Origin: Saccharomyces paradoxus
Lineage: Eukaryota > Ascomycota > Saccharomycetes > Saccharomycetales > Saccharomycetaceae
Length of the DNA: 64,000 nucleotides
NCBI RefSeq assembly: GCF_002079055.1
Contig: NC_047490.1
Location: 248,001 to 312,000, forward strand
Direction of reading: 5' to 3'
The position numbers and the translations under genes are program-made. The notes beneath the pieces were generated by a model that made no database searches, was not told the DNA's origin, and worked only from the letters and a program-made list of their open reading frames with translations. Of the stretch, positions 1 through 9,847 are shown in pieces. Position 1 is the first letter of the stretch. The number at the start of each line of letters is the position of its first letter.

Positions 1-774
1 AAACTTCGATGGTTCCAATTGCATCCTCGTTTTTATGGTGTCGAACGGTGCCGTTACTGTGGTGGCTAAACTGGCGGATAACACGGCACTTGTTGTATTT
101 ACTGTCGTAGAGGTATAAGTAGTAAATCCCCCCTCAGGATTGTAATGAATAAATCTAGTGGGCAATACCATGGGCAGTAGTTGTTTCGATTTCTCATACA
201 ATAGTACGTACAAACCAGCATAGGGAGCATCCCTTAAACAAGTAGCCCCAAACCCTCTGAAAAATCCAAAAATTCCTTCTTTAGTATATATATGGTTAAT
301 TGCCTCTTTTAAACTGGAATAGTTGTACAGAGTAGACTCATAACGGACTTTAATGACAGTGATTGGCATGGTTATATAACCGACTAGGCCTCTTGCAAAT
401 GCACCTGTTAGTAGGTTTTCATACATGGATAATCGTGGTAAGCTACTACTCTTATTGTAAACAGTGTTTGAATCATTAATTGATGAAGGTACAGCATGTC
501 TCTTCTTTGCCAAAGATGACCGCATAATGTTCAAACATGATAAATATAAAGCACTACCTATTGATGTTCGTAATGCTGATGGTAAAGTACCTCTCCATAG
601 CTGTAGAGGGTTGTCTATATCCTTTAAACTCTTCCATAACGTGGCTTTCTTGTCTTGCTGGATTCTCGTCTTCAAAAGGTCTAAAGGTTGCAATGCAACA
701 GCAGATGTTAGCCCACCAAAGAAGCCCCCGATCAAATGGGATGAATTTCTTGGCTTAGTTGCTTGCTCGGACAT
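1..774 (-). CDS. HEM25: Mitochondrial glycine carrier Hem25 (3' end cut by window)
   Basis: Mitochondrial carrier family (SLC25A38) protein of the inner membrane that imports glycine for the first step of haem synthesis. The reading frame is open from the ATG at 774 to the window edge, giving 258 codons of a protein usually near 307 residues. Visible are the first carrier repeat with the PLDLLKTR signature (residues about 29-36), a second with PITVIKVR, and the start of a third with PFDTIKTR next to the window edge, so the C-terminal helices lie outside. It is transcribed divergently from CYK3 across a 1 kb gap. A short antisense frame on the other strand (464-778) is a shadow. Family assignment is secure; the substrate comes from knowledge of the yeast orthologue. 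Confidence 0.95.
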   Translation of the reverse strand, partial: MSEQATKPRNSSHLIGGFFGGLTSAVALQPLDLLKTRIQQDKKATLWKSLKDIDNPLQLWRGTLPSALRTSIGSALYLSCLNIMRSSLAKKRHAVPSSINDSNTVYNKSSSLPRLSMYENLLTGAFARGLVGYITMPITVIKVRYESTLYNYSSLKEAINHIYTKEGIFGFFRGFGATCLRDAPYAGLYVLLYEKSKQLLPMVLPTRFIHYNPEGGFTTYTSTTVNTTSAVLSASLATTVTAPFDTIKTRMQLEPSKF

Positions 775-1775
775 GTAAGCTGTTTTACAAATTGTTTACT
801 TTCCAGTTGTTTCCGCTGTGCTATTTGCTCTTCTTTTTAGTGTTGAGCTTATGCCTTTCCTTTCAATGGCCCCCTCGTGAGAATTCAATGTGGAGGCAAC
901 ATACAACACCCTTGATTTAGAAATTTTCAAGCTCAATTTTTGCTCTCACTCAGAATCCCAACCATTTTAAACAGAGATAGCTTACAAATAGCAAGAGGTA
1001 TCTGGTAAACTTCGCAGACTCATCCCTAACATTTAAGATACTAAAAGATATTTAAAAGAATTAACCATCACAAAGGTTGGAGATTCTGCAAGATCCAAAG
1101 AGCAATAAAGTACAAAATCATCGCTTCAATGATAAAATACCGTAATTTTTAGCGTTGGTTTCACATTTCACCGTAGCTTTTTTGTTGTTGACATTGGTAA
1201 ATACTGTAACTAGTTCAACGTTGTAGGGTTTTTCTTTTTTTCTAAATATGCACTAAAAGTGGTGCCTGTCAGGGCGCGATAGAAGTGAAAAATTCTCGAA
1301 TGGCTGGTTTGGTGACCACTGAGCTGATCTGAAAAGGATGGCGAGATCAAGCTTGACAGCTTGTATGCTTGGACCAACTATTTAAAATAAGTACTATAAA
1401 GGAAGATTTTAGTTTTATTTATTCTCTACTATTGGGCATCAAACGGTTGAAGTAGGAGAGAGCGCAAGAATTAACGGAACTTCTTTTGCGTAACATAATA
1501 ATAATAACATATTTTTGGTCTAGTACTAGCTAATTTTTTCCCTCAGATTTCACTTCACCCTTAATATTTTAACGCATCATTTGTTTACTCTAAGCGTACA
1601 CTGCCTTTGAATATTTTTAATAATACCTTTCTATCCTTATTGATTACTTTACATTAATTTTACCGCATTTTATTTAGTTCGGAAACTTCAAAGGTCCGCC
1701 TCAAAACTATAACTATAGCATTCATTTCCTACATTTAGTTCCTATATCTACCATTTTATATTTAAATTTGCATAA
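775..1775. other. Divergent intergenic region HEM25-CYK3
   Basis: One kilobase of AT-rich DNA without a convincing gene. It must hold both promoters. Visible short motifs are a CCCCT stress-response-like box at 871-875, a GCTGGT Ace2/Swi5-like core at 1303-1308, and T-rich or A-rich tracts. Each of these is short enough to occur by chance. No tRNA, LTR or snoRNA was recognised. Confidence 0.6.
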
Positions 1776-4442
1776 ATGGCTACGAATTTGACATCTTTGA
1801 AACCACCATTTAAGGTAAAGGCCAGGTATGGTTGGTCAGGCCAAACCAAGGGCGATTTAGGCTTTCTAGAAGGAGATATTATGGAAGTCACAAGAATTGC
1901 CGGTTCTTGGTTCTACGGCAGGTTATTGAGAAACAAAAAATGTTCTGGATATTTCCCTCATAACTTCGTTATTCTATTAGAAGAAAGATTAAACTCGAGC
2001 ACAGTATCCGAAAGCGGTAGGCAGGCTTCAGAAATAGCAGAAAGTTATGAAAAATCGAACAAAGTTGTTATTCCACCCGTACCATCGAGGTTTTCCGGTG
2101 AGGGGTCAAGGCCTAAAAAGAAGCTATCTTCATCGATGCCCAATTCACCCAAAAGGCCGGCTGATTCTCTGACTAAAGCTAGGAAGGCAAGATCAAAGGA
2201 AATAATAAATGAAAATAATATCTATAATACCCAATCCCCTCGACATCACAATAATTCAGCGCCAAATTTGCCTTTACCTAACCATACGAAGCCCCAGATA
2301 CGAAATTTTGAGGAGTCAATGAATAATCCATTACCACCTCTCCCGCCATTACCAAATTTGGACAATATGAGGAAGACAGATAAAAGGACACCAAAGAAAT
2401 CATATTCTGCGAACGATTTAAATTTGGCACGTTCTTCCAGAGAATATAACTATTATAAAGATAACCAGAAGTTCTATGACGGTTTTATTCCAGAAAAGAG
2501 ATCTTCTTTAGGAGAGGACTCTATCTCGTCAGGCCTGTTTTCAAACTCTCAGTATTTAGATGATTCTGCTTGTAGCAGTGAAAACAGCTTTGCACTAATG
2601 AGTGATTTTAGTGCCACGAGCGCGGGAAGTTTTGCAAGACATAAATATGCACAATCGTTTTCCGATTCATTGCAGAGATCACAGAATGCGAAGAGCTGCC
2701 CTTCAAAAAAAGTTGAAGATTCGCAGGCATTTGATGATTCCAATTCTAGTTCGCGAAATGGAAAAATGGGTGATATCCTTAGGAAAATAATTATTCCAAA
2801 GAGGAATACAAATAACTGCTCGAGCACAATATCCTCTCCAAAGTCACCGAATGCATATCCCAAACTACCTGATATCCAGAATTTAAATTTGTCTGCAACA
2901 CCTGACGAGGCTCGCGACTGGATTGCGATAAAATGCCATTTGAACAGAGCAAGAACTCTGACCAAATATGAGAAACACCCAAGGTATATGAGAGCCCTCG
3001 AAGAAAATCGGGATTTGGTCCTGCATCCTCAAGATTCGATTTACAATGGTTTAAATACTAATGAAGTTAAAGGTAACGCGAAGCCCGGCTTAGTCGATGC
3101 GGAACTGGCCGAATTAAACATAGAATACATTGATAAGATGACTTGGAAACGATGTGTCAGAGATGGAACTATGGCATTAGACACTTGGGCTCAAACAACT
3201 TTTTCAGCAAGATATTCGACTGTTTTGGAAAAGTTAAGAGGCATGTACATTTTCTGCACAGAGATGTTTGCTCTGACCGATGATAATGGAACGTCAGATT
3301 TTTCTGCAGAACCCGAATATTTAGAGAAAATACTATTCAGAAAGCATTGTACACCATATGAATTGACATGGCTTTTCAAGAAATTAGCAAACTCATTGGG
3401 CATTACTTGTGAAATTGTCATAGGCTTCCTGAAAACACCGAGTGCCATAAATTGGGAGTTCAAGTATAACCATTGCTGGTTGAGAATACTGGTTAACAAA
3501 GAATGGAGGTTCATTGATGTTATTTTAGGTAATGTAACCAATCCGATTCATGAATTTGTAAATAACAGGAAGATCAAGAAAGCTGAAAACAGCTACTTTT
3601 TAATGGCACCATTAGAAATGATATACACACATATACCACCTAGGGAATTCGAACAACATATTGTTCCTAGTATTGATCAATTATCTGCATTACATCTACC
3701 ATTAGTCTTTCCATCGTTTTTTAAAAATGAATTAAAGTTATACAAATTCAGCACGGCACTATCATTTTTAGAAGATTCTGAAGTCTACGAATGCTCCCTA
3801 GAAATTCCCAATGACGTTGAAGTGTTTGCTTCAGTAGTTATTCCAACGGACAATGAAGAAATTTCAAATGCGTATAGGAATATGGAACTCGCATTAACTC
3901 AAATCAAAAAGCAAAAAGCTGAGTCTGGTAGGAGAATTGCTCTAATCAAAGCGGTCTTACCACCCAATATGAGCAAAGGTTCGTTGTACATACATTCCGG
4001 TGTAAGGGGTACACAAACCAGTATTGCTAATATCCATCCACTGTCCATGATGGTTCCATTGACTCATAAGGGAAGTAACATGAAATACGAATTTGTGGTT
4101 AAGATACCCTCAGAAAGCATTCAGAAGATCGAACTGTACATTGTAGAGCCACAGAGTAGATACTTATTTTTTGATAATGAGTACTCATTTGAAGTTATTC
4201 AAAGCCCTTCTGATGGTATTATATACAGCAGTGATGAAGGACCAAACCAAAATCGGAGACAACCGATGGCGATCAAGTCACCTTCGGGAAGGGTTCACGA
4301 ATTAGTCAAGAGTGATCCTCATTTCCCTTACGGTACCTGGAAAGTAAGCATCAAAATCAAAGAGCCGGGCGTCTGGAGCGCTTTAGTGATTGCCGACTCT
4401 GGGATTGGGTGGTCTGTTTTTGCCGAATGGTTGTGCGTATGA
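1776..4442 (+). CDS. CYK3: Cytokinesis protein Cyk3 (SH3 and transglutaminase-like)
   Basis: Acts at the bud neck in cytokinesis, promoting primary septum formation with Hof1 and Inn1. The 888-residue product begins with an SH3 domain (about residues 10-70; ALYDY-like KARYGW and the GWW-type region G-SWFYG). A long low-complexity linker follows, with a proline cluster (PLPPLPPLPN near residue 187) that could bind other SH3 domains. The C-terminal half has a transglutaminase-like fold (about 480-600): His566 (NHCW) and Asp581 (FIDV) sit where the second and third triad residues belong, while the nucleophile position appears to lack Cys (nearest Cys525). The ATG at 1776 is the first in frame. 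Length is close to the roughly 885 residues of the S. cerevisiae protein. Confidence 0.95.
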   Translation: MATNLTSLKPPFKVKARYGWSGQTKGDLGFLEGDIMEVTRIAGSWFYGRLLRNKKCSGYFPHNFVILLEERLNSSTVSESGRQASEIAESYEKSNKVVIPPVPSRFSGEGSRPKKKLSSSMPNSPKRPADSLTKARKARSKEIINENNIYNTQSPRHHNNSAPNLPLPNHTKPQIRNFEESMNNPLPPLPPLPNLDNMRKTDKRTPKKSYSANDLNLARSSREYNYYKDNQKFYDGFIPEKRSSLGEDSISSGLFSNSQYLDDSACSSENSFALMSDFSATSAGSFARHKYAQSFSDSLQRSQNAKSCPSKKVEDSQAFDDSNSSSRNGKMGDILRKIIIPKRNTNNCSSTISSPKSPNAYPKLPDIQNLNLSATPDEARDWIAIKCHLNRARTLTKYEKHPRYMRALEENRDLVLHPQDSIYNGLNTNEVKGNAKPGLVDAELAELNIEYIDKMTWKRCVRDGTMALDTWAQTTFSARYSTVLEKLRGMYIFCTEMFALTDDNGTSDFSAEPEYLEKILFRKHCTPYELTWLFKKLANSLGITCEIVIGFLKTPSAINWEFKYNHCWLRILVNKEWRFIDVILGNVTNPIHEFVNNRKIKKAENSYFLMAPLEMIYTHIPPREFEQHIVPSIDQLSALHLPLVFPSFFKNELKLYKFSTALSFLEDSEVYECSLEIPNDVEVFASVVIPTDNEEISNAYRNMELALTQIKKQKAESGRRIALIKAVLPPNMSKGSLYIHSGVRGTQTSIANIHPLSMMVPLTHKGSNMKYEFVVKIPSESIQKIELYIVEPQSRYLFFDNEYSFEVIQSPSDGIIYSSDEGPNQNRRQPMAIKSPSGRVHELVKSDPHFPYGTWKVSIKIKEPGVWSALVIADSGIGWSVFAEWLCV

Positions 4443-4772
4443 ACGTCTTTCTATAACTTTTCTACAGCGCTGTAGTTTACATCGTTCGTAGTACATTAAA
4501 CTCAAGACAGTGAATTTCTGTAACTCATATATAGCTATATAGTGCTTATCACTTAATGATTTCTCTACTGCATTCATATAAAGTATGCTGGTTTAATATT
4601 TTTCGTATTTAATGATACTTTAAGTGAAGAAAATATGGAAAATTAGACCGAATGCCCAAATACATACGACATTTGAACTGTTTAGGCTAAATCCGAAAAC
4701 GAGAAATATTGACCAATTCAACCTATAAACCAAGTGAATACCAGTTCGAAGTAAACTATATAGCCATTTCAA
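4443..4772. other. Intergenic region CYK3-NUP84
   Basis: A 330 bp tandem gap holding the CYK3 3' end and the NUP84 promoter. It contains TATATA-type stretches (near 4528-4541) typical of yeast 3'-end efficiency elements. I see no gene in it. Confidence 0.5.
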
Positions 4773-6953
4773 ATGGAATTGTCCGCTGCTCGCCAAACAG
4801 AGCACTTTACGAAGTTCTCGGATACTTTAAAGGAATATAGAATTGAACAGAATAATGGGCAAAATCCCATTGACCCGTTCAACATCATAAGAGAATTTCG
4901 CTCAGCCGCTGGTCAGCTTGCATTGGATTTAGCTAATTCTACAGACGAACGAAATCTCATATCTTCTAAAGATTGGGAATTGGAAGCTAGATTTTGGCAT
5001 TTAGTAGAACTGTTATTGGTTTTTCGGAATGCTGATCTTAATCTAGAAGAAATGGACCTTCATCCTTATAATTCAAGGGGTTTATTCGAAAAGAAGTTAA
5101 TGCAAGAAAATAAACAACTTTACCAGATATGGATAGTGATGGTTTGGCTCAAAGAAAATACATATGTAAAGGAAAGACCTGAAAATATACCAACTTCTAA
5201 ATGGTCAAATAGTATTACTTCTGGAGGATTGAAGAGCTGTGACTTGGATTTACCTTTACGTGACAATAGCAATGTCCTTGATGTTAAAGATAAAGAAGAA
5301 GATCATATCTTTTTTAAATACATCTACGAACTAATTTTGGCAGGTGCAGTTGATGACGCATTAGAGGAAGCCAAACTGTCTGACAACATTACAATTTGTA
5401 TGATTCTGTGTGGGATCCAAGAGTATTTGAATCCTAGCATTGATACGCAGATTGCAAACGAATTCAGTACTCAGCAAGGTATCAAGAAGCATTCTTTGTG
5501 GAGAAGAACTGTTTACAGTCTTTCGCAACAGCCGGGCTTGGATCCTTATGAAAGGGCGATATACAGCTACTTGAGTGGTGATGTTCCCAACCAAGAAGTT
5601 CTGCAATATTCAGATTGGGAATCTGATCTTCATTTACACCTAAATCAAATTTTACAAATTGAAATTGAAAATTATCTTTTGGAAAACAACCAAATAGGTA
5701 CTGATGAATTGATTTTACCATTACCTTCTCACTCACTCACCGTACAAGAAGTGCTTAATAGAGTGGCTTCAAGACATCCCTCGGAAAGTGAACACCCGAT
5801 TAGGGTTTTAATGGCATCTGTCATACTGGATTCTTTACCATCAGTTATCCATTCGTCTGTGGAAATGCTGCTTGACGTCGTAAAGGGGACGGAAACTAGT
5901 AACGATATTATAGATAAGCCTTATCTTCTGAGGATAGTTACGCATTTAGCCATTTTCCTTGATATAATTAACCCAGGTTCTGTTGAAGAGGTTGACAAAT
6001 CTAAACTTATTACTACATATGTCAGTCTCCTAAAATTGCAAGGCCTTTATGAAAATATTCCAATATATGCCACTTTTCTCAATGAATCTGACTGCTTAGA
6101 GGCATGTTCTTTCATACTATCTTCCTTGGAGGATCCGCAAGTAAGGCAAAAGCAAATTGAAATAATAAACTTTTTAAAACTACCTGCCTCTAATATTTTG
6201 AGAAGAACTACACAACGTGTTTTTGAAGAAACTGAGCAAGAATATTCACCATCTGACGAAATTTCCATATCTTTCGATATAAACAGCATTGATATGCACT
6301 TAATATATGGCGTAGAATGGCTTCTTGAGGGAAAGCTTTATGTGGATGCTATTCACTCCATCATCGCCCTGTCAAGAAGATTTTTGTTAAATGGCCGTGT
6401 AAAGGCCCTTGAACAATTTATGGGTAGAAATAGTGTTGGAGAAATATGCAAGAATTATGAATTAGAGAAAATAACTGAGGACATATCTGAAGATGAAAAT
6501 GGAGATCAGTTTTTGAAAGAAATTACCCAATATGAGCACTTGATTCAAGGTATAAAGCAATATGAAGAATGGCAAAAATCCGTTAGCTTATTAAATTCAG
6601 AATCGAACATTCCTACTTTAATAGAGAAACTGCAAGGATTTTCAAAGGATACATTTAAATTAATCCGGACATTTTTAGTAGACTTAACTTCCTCTGATTT
6701 TGTCGATTCGGCAGATTATGAAATCTTGTATGAAATCAGAGCCCTATATACTCCATTTCTACTAATGGAATTGCATAAAAAATTGGTGGAAGCTGCAAAG
6801 TTGCTGAAGATTCCAAAGTTTATTTCAGAAGCTCTGGCATTTACCTCATTGGTCGCTAATGAGAACGACAAGATTTATCTATTATTCCAATCTAGCGGAA
6901 AATTAAGAGAGTATCTGGATCTTGTTGCTCGTACAGCAACAATTTTGAACTGA
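4773..6953 (+). CDS. NUP84: Nucleoporin Nup84 (Y-complex)
   Basis: Structural subunit of the Nup84 (Nup107-160) Y-shaped scaffold of the nuclear pore, where it joins the Nup145C-Sec13 edge to Nup133. The 726-residue product is almost entirely helical and hydrophilic, as expected for an ancestral coatomer element (ACE1) alpha-solenoid, and has no FG repeats or membrane segments. Length equals that of the S. cerevisiae protein. The start is the ATG at 4773, which opens with [12 protein letters not shown]. It lies tandem to CYK3 and converges on IWR1 across a 253 bp gap that holds a G12 tract. Confidence 0.95.
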   Translation: MELSAARQTEHFTKFSDTLKEYRIEQNNGQNPIDPFNIIREFRSAAGQLALDLANSTDERNLISSKDWELEARFWHLVELLLVFRNADLNLEEMDLHPYNSRGLFEKKLMQENKQLYQIWIVMVWLKENTYVKERPENIPTSKWSNSITSGGLKSCDLDLPLRDNSNVLDVKDKEEDHIFFKYIYELILAGAVDDALEEAKLSDNITICMILCGIQEYLNPSIDTQIANEFSTQQGIKKHSLWRRTVYSLSQQPGLDPYERAIYSYLSGDVPNQEVLQYSDWESDLHLHLNQILQIEIENYLLENNQIGTDELILPLPSHSLTVQEVLNRVASRHPSESEHPIRVLMASVILDSLPSVIHSSVEMLLDVVKGTETSNDIIDKPYLLRIVTHLAIFLDIINPGSVEEVDKSKLITTYVSLLKLQGLYENIPIYATFLNESDCLEACSFILSSLEDPQVRQKQIEIINFLKLPASNILRRTTQRVFEETEQEYSPSDEISISFDINSIDMHLIYGVEWLLEGKLYVDAIHSIIALSRRFLLNGRVKALEQFMGRNSVGEICKNYELEKITEDISEDENGDQFLKEITQYEHLIQGIKQYEEWQKSVSLLNSESNIPTLIEKLQGFSKDTFKLIRTFLVDLTSSDFVDSADYEILYEIRALYTPFLLMELHKKLVEAAKLLKIPKFISEALAFTSLVANENDKIYLLFQSSGKLREYLDLVARTATILN

Positions 6954-7206
6954 TTAATTAATATATTGCAGAATAACTTTATATTTAAGTAAACAGCAAT
7001 AATCCTATGCATTTGTTTTGTCTATTTCAGAAGTATTAGATTTAATGTTTTATAGTTTTGCTAGCAATCTTTGTTTTTCCAATTCTGATACAAAGGAGGT
7101 TGGGGGGGGGGGGCGAAAAAGGTATTGCAGGTAAATTCTCAACTATCTAAAGATAAAATTATACATACAGTTGTTAACATGCGTCGAGCAGTTTCTGACA
7201 GCACAT
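6954..7206. other. Convergent gap NUP84-IWR1, possible replication origin
   Basis: Short AT-rich gap between two converging genes, a common location for yeast origins. It has a 10/11 match to the ARS consensus WTTTAYRTTTW at 6977-6987 and another 10/11-like match further on (around 7045-7060). The match is imperfect and such motifs are common by chance, so origin function is only a suggestion. A run of 12 G residues lies at 7102-7113. Confidence 0.25.
7102..7113 (+). repeat. Homopolymer G12 tract
   Basis: Twelve consecutive G residues on the plus strand (C12 on the minus strand), preceded by a purine-rich stretch. Long G/C homopolymers are rare in this AT-rich genome, where most long homopolymers are A/T. 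It falls downstream of both converging genes, so it may lie in the 3' untranslated regions. Confidence 0.9.
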
Positions 7207-8339
7207 TTAGCTTCTATCAATTTTTTTCTGTAGCTGGTAGAAAATTCTGTCTCTGTGGTGTGCCAATGGGTCATCAGCATCTGTCGGAAAAAATTCATTT
7301 CTAGGGTATTCCATATCATCCGCCTCACCCAAATCATCTTCCTTGTCACTTATTTCTTTTTCAGCTTCTTGGCCATCCAAGTCAATGAAATTCGAGGAGT
7401 TTATGGATTTTAGAACGTCACTCTTTCCTCCAAGTCTGTTAAAAAGATCTCCATACTCTTCCTCCACATCCTGGTACCCATTAGGTCCCAGAATTTTATC
7501 GTCATTCCAAGAAGAAAACCTACTCTTATTAACCCCTAAAACAATCTCTTCTTCCAATTCAGCTATATCTTCCCCTTCGCTACCAAGTAAAATAGATCTA
7601 TCATCATCCTCATCCTCTGGATAATCATTTTGGTAATAGTTTTCGTCATTAGAATCCTCATCATCTGAACGGGCTTCATTCGGATCACTTTCTTCATCAA
7701 GAGCTAAATCTATATGCTCGATAATTTTCACAAACCCTATATTTTTCTCATTGTTATATCGAGCAACTTCATCTTCATGAATTTTCTCTAGATGATAAAT
7801 GTCAAAAACGTAATCTAGACTAGGTAATGATGCAATTTTTGCAGAGTCTCCACTAAAATATTTCCTACTTGGTTTTTTTCTTTCTGTCTTTTCTTCACCC
7901 TTATTCAACTTTAGATAGTTGTTCACCATCTGATTGATCTCTGGCGGTAACCCATCGTCGTCTACAGTATTGTTTTCTGCTGCAAGCATCTCTTGTGCTT
8001 CGTTGTCACCTGAGTCTCTACGACGCTTCTTTTTTTGTTCCAATACAAAATGTCGATGATCTTCATGGGCGAGCTTCAACAGTGGCGTGGAAAACTCTTG
8101 CTCAGATTGATAGCTTTCAGGGCTCACAGTTTTCGACAGTTTGAATATAAACCTCTGCTTCTTCACTCTTTTCCCCTCATCAATTACTAAAATCGTCTCA
8201 AATAAACTTAGTTAGTCAAACACATTTTTGTTATAGCGGAAGAATAACGACACATACATAATGCCTGCACAGAATCCTCATCTCTTCTCCTCTTTACTCT
8301 AATAAACTCAGGCGCCGTTGTGGTACTGATACTGCTCAT
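7207..8339 (-). CDS. IWR1: RNA polymerase II nuclear import factor Iwr1 (spliced)
   Basis: Directs nuclear import of assembled RNA polymerase II by bridging Rpb1/Rpb2 to karyopherins. Two exons: exon 1 at 8258-8339 encodes MSSISTTTAPEFIRVKRRRD and seven more residues, and exon 2 spans 7207-8186. Joined, they give 353 residues, the same length as the S. cerevisiae protein. The N-terminus has a basic bipartite-type nuclear localisation signal (KRRR in exon 1, KRVKKQR in exon 2). The C-terminal half is strongly acidic, with D/E-rich runs and the conserved D-x-Y-H block (DYVFDIYHLE). The intron carries GTATGT, GACTAAC and TAG signals. It is divergent from YDL114W. Confidence 0.93.
8187..8257 (-). 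other. IWR1: IWR1 intron (71 nt)
   Basis: Reading on the minus strand, the donor is GTATGT at 8257-8252 and the acceptor TTTTAG ends at 8187. The branch site is GACTAAC at 8211-8217, a variant of the usual TACTAAC. Removing these 71 bases joins the two frames with a split Leu codon. At 71 nt it is among the shorter introns for this genus. Confidence 0.9.
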
Positions 8340-8819
8340 CTCCGAAAACTTGTTTATACCAACCTCAACGAAAAGTGTACCTCAGGGAGGCAGTTTCATA
8401 TGCCATCTTTTATTCTCATTACCAACCCGTCTTCAGCGTTACTCATCTTAGATCCCTTCTACCGATACTAACAAGAGATAACCCGGAATCGAAATTATTC
8501 AATTGGGCTCCTAAAATGTTGCACATCTACAGACTTGATTTCCATCCCACATAGCTATTTAGAGGAGCAATTGCTTATTTTGAAGACTTAAGAAGTACCA
8601 GATCAGATTCCTTTTTGGGTTTCTCTTGCTAACGATTTACTGTCTTTTTCTTCTGTATTTTTGAACGTCTATATGTAGCGGGCGTCAGTACAGGAACAAA
8701 ATTTGTGACACTTCCTGGATGCATATTTCTCACATCAGAAACAGTACCATCATAAAGGCATCTTATCAGAGATTTAGTAATATTTAATATAATTTTTTCA
8801 AAAGGAAGTAGTATTAATT
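8340..8819. other. Divergent intergenic region IWR1-YDL114W
   Basis: A 480 bp region holding two divergent promoters. I see AT-rich tracts near the YDL114W start, but no recognisable factor site or RNA gene that I would defend. Confidence 0.5.
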
Positions 8820-9734
8820 ATGGTATACAAGAATAAAATACATGAACCAAGTGGAACAATAAAATATATCAAGGATTTTTCATCAGTCATCCTAAGTCTG
8901 CCTAACTACAACACTTCCGTACTTTCTACCCGTTCAACTGCGCTCGTAACCGGTGGCTCCAGTGGACTTGGGTTTGAACTTGCAATGGAACTTGCCAAGA
9001 GAGTTAATAAAGTTATTGTGGCAGATATTCAATCGTTTCCTACTTTTGCCCAAGAAGAATGTAATAATATTTTCTACTATCAATGCGACATAACAAGCTT
9101 AGATGAGATTAAAAAATTAAAGAAAGCTACTGAAAGAGATCATGGAAACGTTGATATTCTAGTAAACAATGCTGGAGTAGCTCACATCAAAAAGTTGGAA
9201 CATATGACAAACAAGGAAGTAAAACAACTGATCGACATAAATTTGATAGGTGCTTACCGAATCATCAACACATTTGCGGCAGACATGATGAACAACGAAG
9301 AAGGATTTATAATTGACATTGCTTCAGTCCTCGGAGAACTAACTCCTGCAAGGCTGACATCGTATGGTGCATCAAAAGGAGCAATGATTGGTTTCCATAA
9401 AAGTATGTGCAGGCGTTTCAGCAGTTTACCCATGAAATATAATAAACCTGGAATAAAAACACTACTAGTGTGTCCGGGAAAAATCCAAACCAATATGTTT
9501 ATTGATGTCCCTACACCATCCAAGTTATTAGCTCCTGATATTATTCCTTCTCAACTGGCACTTGCGATAATCTCAGCGATGGAGCATAATCATTTGCAAA
9601 CACTGAACGCCCCATATTACGTAAATCTTGTTCCTTTTTTCAAAACTTTAAGTTGGCCATATAGACATCTCTTAAAACATTTCAGCGGGATGGACCATGT
9701 AACATCCATTCAGCCCACAACTAAAAAAGTTTGA
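8820..9734 (+). CDS. Short-chain dehydrogenase/reductase, uncharacterised
   Basis: Orthologue of S. cerevisiae YDL114W. The 304-residue protein is a classical SDR: a TGGSSGLG nucleotide-binding motif (about residues 44-51), NNAG (about 116-119), a catalytic Ser in IDIASV and the YGASK active-site pair (about 182-186). An acidic D follows the second beta strand (VADI), which favours NAD(H) over NADP(H). The substrate is unknown. The N-terminal 35 residues precede the Rossmann fold and are mildly basic. It has no clear signal peptide, although the C-terminal part has hydrophobic stretches. The start is the ATG at 8820. It converges on ATG20 with only 113 bp between stop codons. Confidence 0.9.
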   Translation: MVYKNKIHEPSGTIKYIKDFSSVILSLPNYNTSVLSTRSTALVTGGSSGLGFELAMELAKRVNKVIVADIQSFPTFAQEECNNIFYYQCDITSLDEIKKLKKATERDHGNVDILVNNAGVAHIKKLEHMTNKEVKQLIDINLIGAYRIINTFAADMMNNEEGFIIDIASVLGELTPARLTSYGASKGAMIGFHKSMCRRFSSLPMKYNKPGIKTLLVCPGKIQTNMFIDVPTPSKLLAPDIIPSQLALAIISAMEHNHLQTLNAPYYVNLVPFFKTLSWPYRHLLKHFSGMDHVTSIQPTTKKV

Positions 9735-9847
9735 AAGGAAATAATAATATTTTAGTCTATTCAGTATATTTGACGTTATTTTGATCTTTACGTTGTTTTT
9801 ATAAATATATCAAGTATGCTATAAACGCTATAAAAATGCTCATAATA

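Noticed and set aside
464-778. Plus-strand frame of 104 codons over the HEM25 start
   Set aside because: It begins with GTG, lies wholly antisense to the conserved HEM25 coding sequence, and matches the position of a frame regarded as dubious in S. cerevisiae (YDL118W).
1754-1764. Perfect 11/11 ARS consensus just before the CYK3 ATG
   Set aside because: It sits 12 bp upstream of a start codon in a promoter and leader, where an origin would be unusual. AT-rich DNA gives such matches by chance.
7343-7624. Plus-strand Ser-rich frame inside IWR1
   Set aside because: It is the antisense shadow of the Asp/Glu-rich IWR1 coding region. Acidic codons read in reverse give Ser/Leu runs without stops.
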